Below are positions 58,576 to 64,000 of a stretch of DNA of 64,000 bases, in pieces. Made by a program: the position numbers and the translations under genes. Source of the DNA: an uncultured Bacteroidales bacterium (GTDB lineage: Bacteria > Bacteroidota > Bacteroidia > Bacteroidales > UBA932). The notes under the pieces were generated by a model, which worked only from the letters and a program-made list of their open reading frames with translations, ran no database searches and was not told the origin of the DNA. Position 1 is the stretch's first letter. Every line of letters begins with the position of its first letter. The DNA lies in assembly GCA_944323785.1 (NCBI GenBank), contig CALUTU010000008.1, positions 1-64,000 of the forward strand, written 5' to 3'.

Positions 58576-60300
58576 TCAATCCGGGCAATTGCTCCGATTG
58601 GAAATCTCTATAATCTTTTCCCTGTACTTGGCCGGGGTCATGCCCACTTTGTTCTGGAACAGCTTGTAGAATGTCGTGCTGCTGTTGAATCCCAGATCCG
58701 AGCAGAGGGCTTTTAGCGGAATGTCGTTGGCGGGGTCGGACAGGATGGTGATAGCTTCGTTGATGCGGTAGGAGTTGATGTAGGCCAGGAGAGTCTGGCC
58801 GCTGTTCTCGTGTATGACCTGTGTAAGATAGGTACGGTTGCTTCCTAACTGCTCGGCTATGCGTTCCCGGGTGAGGTTCTTCTCGCGGTATAGCTTGTCA
58901 TGCTTCATAAGATGCTCGAGCCGTGAGTAAAGTTCGCGTCCGTTGTCAGTGGTCAGGGAGCTGTTGGAGTATTTGGAAGTATCTGGAGCAGGGGCTGAGG
59001 CGGCCTCAAGTTTCGAGGCAAGCTGTTCTATCTGTTTTTCCATAGCCTGCTCTTTCGTTACGGATTCCTTGTACTGCCGGGCTATGCGGGTGTACATCCT
59101 GTTTTTGTTGCGGTACATTATCCAAGTAATCACCAGTCCGGCGGCTACCACCATGATGATGATGCCCGCGATGCGGCGGACCTGCTGGATTTCCCTCAGG
59201 TGTTTTTCTTTCTCGAACTGGCTTTTGAGACTGCCTATGGTGCGTTCCTGTTCTATTGCGTCCAGGTCCGAGGATTCCTGATGGAAGTCCTTATAATACT
59301 TCAGGGCTTCGGGATAATTCCCCATTGTCTCCTCCAGCTGTGAGGCGGTAGCGTAGAGCTCCGCTGTGAATATGCGGTTGCCTCTGCTGCGGGACAGGCT
59401 TATGCCTTTGTCTATGTACCTCATGGCTTCTCCGGGCTGTCCCTGCTCTTTCAGGAAACAGGCGTAGGAGAGGTATACCGATATGGCTGTGATGGTGGAC
59501 TCATCGTTGATACTGGCGATAGCGTTACGGTATGCTGCCCGGGCCTCGTCTGTTTTCCCTTCGGCGGTCAGGATCGCGGCGTTCAGGCGGTATGCCTCGG
59601 CCTTGTCGTAGTAGTCCTCTATCCCCATCATGGTCTCGTCCATGTATTTTCTGGCCTGGGGAATGTCGTCTCTTAAAAAATACATATTGGCGCAGACTGA
59701 TGCTCCTATGTGCTTGATATACGGGTCATCCAGTCTTGTCCCCAGTCCGTAGATCTCCTTGGCGTACCGCAGTCCTGAGGTGTCCCGGCGCAGGACAAAG
59801 GCCCGTGTGAGATTTGAACCCAGTACGGCGTAGTTGCTGTAGTCACCGTGGCTGAGGGCTGTACGCATCCCGTTCAGGAAGTGTGCGATGGCTTTCTCGT
59901 AGTTGAGCCCTGTGGATATCTCGTAGATTCCAAGACAGGAATATATGCTGTAGATGGTGAAGTAGTCATTGTGTGAGCGGTCTGTTGAGTCCATGCTGTT
60001 CCAGAGACGGAGACCGTGGTCTAAGAAAATGTATGCGGAATCGAAAGTGTCCATTGCTATATAAGCCTGTCCAAGGCAGCTGCAGGCCAGCATGAGGCGG
60101 TGGATATCCTCTGTGCTGTCAGCTTCCTTTAGCATGTTGCGGGAATATCTCAAGGCATCATGGTAGCGTCCAGAGAACATCAGGCTGCTGTATGTGTCAC
60201 GGTCGCTACGTATGTTTTGGTCATTTAACTCTGATGCTTGTGATATTGCTGTATATAAGGTCAGTATAATCAGGATGGGAAGAGATGTCAGTCGCTTCAT
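58576..60300 (-). CDS. transmembrane TPR-AraC regulator (module 3)
   Basis: A 574-residue regulator of the same design as those at 5914 and 16122. A signal sequence (MKRLTSLPILIILTLYTAISQAS) is followed by TPR-like repeats at ~35-345 (YDKAEAYRLNAAILTAEGKTDEARAAYRNAI, GNYPEALKYYKDFHQ), a membrane span at ~373-393 (IAGIIIMVVAAGLVITWIMY), a coiled-coil linker, and the AraC HTH pair at ~470-570 (RERIAEQLGSNRTYLTQVIHE...LKALCSDLGFNSSTTFYKLFQNKVGMTPAKYRE). The DNA-binding half closely resembles regulator 1 in the NRTYxxxxI helix. The adjacent downstream BACON/propeller gene is the presumed target. Confidence 0.9.
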   Translation of the reverse strand: MKRLTSLPILIILTLYTAISQASELNDQNIRSDRDTYSSLMFSGRYHDALRYSRNMLKEADSTEDIHRLMLACSCLGQAYIAMDTFDSAYIFLDHGLRLWNSMDSTDRSHNDYFTIYSIYSCLGIYEISTGLNYEKAIAHFLNGMRTALSHGDYSNYAVLGSNLTRAFVLRRDTSGLRYAKEIYGLGTRLDDPYIKHIGASVCANMYFLRDDIPQARKYMDETMMGIEDYYDKAEAYRLNAAILTAEGKTDEARAAYRNAIASINDESTITAISVYLSYACFLKEQGQPGEAMRYIDKGISLSRSRGNRIFTAELYATASQLEETMGNYPEALKYYKDFHQESSDLDAIEQERTIGSLKSQFEKEKHLREIQQVRRIAGIIIMVVAAGLVITWIMYRNKNRMYTRIARQYKESVTKEQAMEKQIEQLASKLEAASAPAPDTSKYSNSSLTTDNGRELYSRLEHLMKHDKLYREKNLTRERIAEQLGSNRTYLTQVIHENSGQTLLAYINSYRINEAITILSDPANDIPLKALCSDLGFNSSTTFYKLFQNKVGMTPAKYREKIIEISNRSNCPD

Positions 60301-60313
60301 CTGTCAAGTGCTG

Positions 60314-60332
60314 TTGCGTTTACGCAAAAATA
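60314..60332 (-). promoter_or_regulatory. -7 box with adjoining palindrome (regulator 3)
   Basis: The minus strand reads TATTTTTG at 60332-60325, an exact -7 box 24 bases before the ATG at 60300. TTGCGT tt ACGCAA (60314-60327) is a perfect 6-bp inverted repeat overlapping its downstream edge and the expected transcription start. Confidence 0.5.
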
Positions 60333-60428
60333 GCAAAATTCTTGAAATGACAGGATATGCGAATGCAGTCTGACTGTGCTTGGAATAGCGGAAAATTGTG
60401 GATATTTGCAGGCAGATAATGGTAGGCG

Positions 60429-61082
60429 ATGAGAATTATAGTGATATCCGCTCCTGATTTTCTGCCCGGAGAGGCGGAGGCTGTTACGGCTCTGCTGGAA
60501 GCAGGGGCATGGAGAGTGCATGTGAGAAAGCCGGCTGCCGGGTCGGACAGTATCGCCCGTCTGCTGGAGCATATTCCTGCAGCGCTGTACAGTCGTATCT
60601 CCCTGCATGACCATCATGAACTGGCTGCCCGGTTCGGTGTGGGAGGCGTGCATCTGAACAGCAGGAATCCGTCGGTTCCGGACGGGTTCGGCGGTATGGT
60701 CAGCCGCTCGTGCCATAGTATCGCGGAACTGTCGCAGTACAGTTCTGTCTGTGACTACATGTTTTTGAGCCCGATATTCGACAGTATTTCCAAGAGTGGC
60801 TACGTTTCCCGGTTTTCGCTGGAAGAGATACGCCGGAGGATTGTCGCGGGTTCTGACGTGGCAACCGCTCGGATGGACGTAATGTCTTCTGACGGGAATT
60901 GCCGGTCTGTTGACTGGGGACGGGTCTTCGCCTTGGGCGGAGTATGCCCTGACAATATCAGGCTGCTCGAGGAGACCGGCTTCGGAGGTGCTGCTGTCCT
61001 GGGCTATCTATGGGAGCCTTTCAGGCAGGACCATGACATCGCGGCCTTGTCGGCCAGATTCCGGCGGTTGGCAATATGCTGA
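60429..61082 (+). CDS. thiamine-phosphate synthase-like protein (ThiE/TenI family)
   Basis: A 217-residue TIM-barrel protein of the ThiE/TenI family. It has WRVHVRKPAA, IPAALYSRISLHDHHELAARFGVGGVHLNSRN, RSCHSIAELSQYSSVCDYMFLSPIFDSISKSGY and the phosphate-binding end WGRVFALGGVCPDNIRLLEETGFGGAAVLGYLW. In ThiE the conserved Lys/Gln-Arg-Glu-Lys binding segment reads 'QxRxK'; here it is VHVRKP, weaker than usual. A second ThiE, at the right edge of the window, belongs to the thiC operon. This one may be the TenI-like or a specialised paralogue. Its role in thiazole/pyrimidine joining is likely but not proven. Confidence 0.75.
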   Translation: MRIIVISAPDFLPGEAEAVTALLEAGAWRVHVRKPAAGSDSIARLLEHIPAALYSRISLHDHHELAARFGVGGVHLNSRNPSVPDGFGGMVSRSCHSIAELSQYSSVCDYMFLSPIFDSISKSGYVSRFSLEEIRRRIVAGSDVATARMDVMSSDGNCRSVDWGRVFALGGVCPDNIRLLEETGFGGAAVLGYLWEPFRQDHDIAALSARFRRLAIC

Positions 61083-61164
61083 TTGTAAGTTCTTAGGCGC
61101 AACTATTGGTTCTCGCTCCGGAGGAAATTGCGGCTCTCAAGTAATGTGGATGTAAGATGTAACT

Positions 61165-61208
61165 ATAAGGAGGTGTGCCAAAATCTTCATTTCGACACAC
61201 CTCCTTAT
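61165..61208. terminator. bidirectional terminator between the ThiE-like gene and thi4
   Basis: ATAAGGAGGTGTG (61165-61177) is the exact reverse complement of CACACCTCCTTAT (61196-61208), with an 18-base loop. It lies between two convergent genes and could stop transcription from both sides, though the T-runs are short. Confidence 0.75.
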
Positions 61209-61227
61209 CTGTATGAAAAATTCTAAA

Positions 61228-62001
61228 TTACTTCTTAAGGCGGGCGATGATCTCGTCGGCGACTTTCTTGCCTGAGAGGAGCATACCGCCGAATATGGGC
61301 CCCATGCGGGGGGTGCCGGAAACGGCTGAGGCGGCCATGCCGCAGACGTAGAGGCCGGGATAGATTTCCTTTGTGCCGTTTACCACTTCCTGCTCGCCTG
61401 AAGCTACGTCGAGGGAGCGCTCGCCGATGACTCCGCCGGTCTCGGTGGCCAGACGGATGCCGTTCTTGCGGGCGACGGTGGCTGCTATCTCGCTGTCATG
61501 TCCCGTGCCGTCCACTACGACCTTGGCCAGGATGTTCAGCGGGTCCACGTGCAGCCCCTCGCGGAGGACGGGAGTCCAGTTGACCACCACTCCGCTGACT
61601 TTATTGTCCTTGAATATCACGTCCTCGACCGAGTAGCAGTTGAAGATGCGGGCTCCGGCGTGTACGGCGTGATAGAGCAGGGAAGAGGTGCTCTCGACAG
61701 AGTCCATGGTGTAGAGGCCGTCTCCGTAGGGAGTGTGATTGATCTCGAAGTCGCGCACGATGTGCATGGCTTCTTCCTGGATTACGATCTGGTTGAACAT
61801 CATGGCACCTCCCCACATTCCTCCGCCGGGGGCCAGCTTGCGGTCGAATTGGGCTACCTTGAGCCCGGCCTTGGCCATATAGTATGCGGCTACAATTCCC
61901 GAGGGACCTCCGCCCACGATGGCGGCGTCCAGCTCGAGGCAGTCCTGGAGTTTGTCGAAATAGGTACTGATGATACCTCTGGATACTTTTGTCTCAATCA
62001 T
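61228..62001 (-). CDS. thi4: Thi4-type thiazole synthase (sulfide-dependent, His-type)
   Basis: A 257-residue FAD/NAD-binding enzyme making the thiazole moiety of thiamine from NAD+, glycine and a sulfur source. Rossmann motif AAIVGGGPSGIVAAY (~26-40), RKLAPGGGMWGGAMMFN, and the C-terminal GMAASAVSGTPRMGPIFGGMLLSGKK. At the position of the suicide cysteine of yeast and plant Thi4 (Cys-x-Asp-Pro) this protein has His151 (GLHVDPLNI), as in archaeal enzymes that use free sulfide and turn over repeatedly. It lies 12 bases after thiC. No thiS, thiF, thiG or thiH is visible in the window. Confidence 0.92.
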   Translation of the reverse strand: MIETKVSRGIISTYFDKLQDCLELDAAIVGGGPSGIVAAYYMAKAGLKVAQFDRKLAPGGGMWGGAMMFNQIVIQEEAMHIVRDFEINHTPYGDGLYTMDSVESTSSLLYHAVHAGARIFNCYSVEDVIFKDNKVSGVVVNWTPVLREGLHVDPLNILAKVVVDGTGHDSEIAATVARKNGIRLATETGGVIGERSLDVASGEQEVVNGTKEIYPGLYVCGMAASAVSGTPRMGPIFGGMLLSGKKVADEIIARLKK

Positions 62002-62013
62002 TGTTTTATGGAT

Positions 62014-63759
<1,746 letters not shown>

Positions 63760-63781
63760 TTATTTTCTTTCAGATGTGCTC

Positions 63782-64000
63782 TCATTCCAATGTCACCGAG
63801 GCGGCGGCAGCCATGACCCTCATCATCTCCTCTACGGGGTTGTCTGCCCGCAGGATGCTGCCGCTCAGGGCAATGCCGCTCAGCCCGGCTCTGGCCAGCG
63901 CGGGGATGTCCTCCACCGTGACGCCTCCGATGCCCACCACCGGCAGGGTTATGCCCTCCAGCCGCATCCCGTCCATCAGCCTACGGTAGCCGTCTATGCC
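63782..64000 (-). CDS. thiE: thiamine-phosphate synthase, C-terminal part (5' end outside window)
   Basis: The last ~72 residues of a ThiE-type barrel, open to the right edge: GIDGYRRL, then LPVVGIGGVTVEDIPALARAG and LSGIALSGSILRADNPVEEM. This is the phosphate-binding strand-loop and final helix of thiamine-phosphate synthase. It precedes thiC by 34 bases and so belongs to the thiE-thiC-thi4 operon. The start and the operon promoter are outside the window. Confidence 0.85.
   Translation of the reverse strand, partial: GIDGYRRLMDGMRLEGITLPVVGIGGVTVEDIPALARAGLSGIALSGSILRADNPVEEMMRVMAAAASVTLE

Overview
The window looks like a chromosomal segment from an anaerobic gut Bacteroidales, most likely a Rikenellaceae/Alistipes-like organism. 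The reasons are a moderately high GC content, start sites without Shine-Dalgarno sequences but with the Bacteroidetes -7 box TAnnTTTG, BACON-domain surface lipoproteins, a complete Rnf complex, a serine-type sulfatase, S9 peptidases and TPR-membrane-AraC regulators. The genus is an inference; phylum and order are much safer.

Layout. 1-4.5 kb: the tail of an unknown gene, then a leftward four-gene secreted operon (6-bladed propeller lipoprotein, small secreted protein, TapB-like protein, sulfatase). 4.5-5.9 kb: a gene-poor stretch with inverted repeats and a MATE efflux pseudogene. 5.9-11.4 kb: 'module 1', a transmembrane TPR-AraC regulator followed by two BACON lipoproteins. 11.4-19 kb: an accessory-looking zone with an AlbA_2/Schlafen-type protein, a truncated copy of a POT transporter gene, 'module 2' (regulator plus a frameshifted repeat lipoprotein) and a RhuM protein. 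19-26.2 kb: two POT peptide transporters, a porin-like protein, a signal-peptidase-like/GH5 mannanase fusion and a SIMPL protein. 26.3-29.2 kb: an M50-like membrane protease and an S9 peptidase. 29.4-40.9 kb: threonine dehydrogenase, two envelope proteins, tgt, an LptF/G permease, alaS, an LptF/G-Fmt fusion, thiamine pyrophosphokinase and a BASS-family transporter. 40.9-54.1 kb: two M23 peptidases, a MerR regulator, Nif3, a zinc-ribbon protein, an aminotransferase, dnaB, a DUF3108 protein, a RseC-like protein and rnfBCDGEA. 54.1-64 kb: a SpoU methyltransferase, glyA, and a thiamine cluster (thiD, a ThiE-like gene, thi4, thiC, thiE) with 'module 3' (regulator plus BACON/propeller lipoprotein) lying inside it.

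The housekeeping parts fit together as anaerobic energy conservation (Rnf), one-carbon and threonine/glycine metabolism (tdh, glyA, fmt), tRNA functions and de novo thiamine synthesis using the Thi4 route rather than ThiG/H. The most distinctive features are: three copies of a 'transmembrane TPR-AraC regulator immediately upstream of a surface lipoprotein' arrangement, with inverted or direct repeats at their promoters; a membrane LptF/G-like permease fused in frame to methionyl-tRNA formyltransferase; a signal-peptidase-like domain lacking its serine fused to a GH5 mannanase; and a mosaic partial duplication of a POT gene bracketing module 2. All assignments are from reading the sequence; no database search was run.
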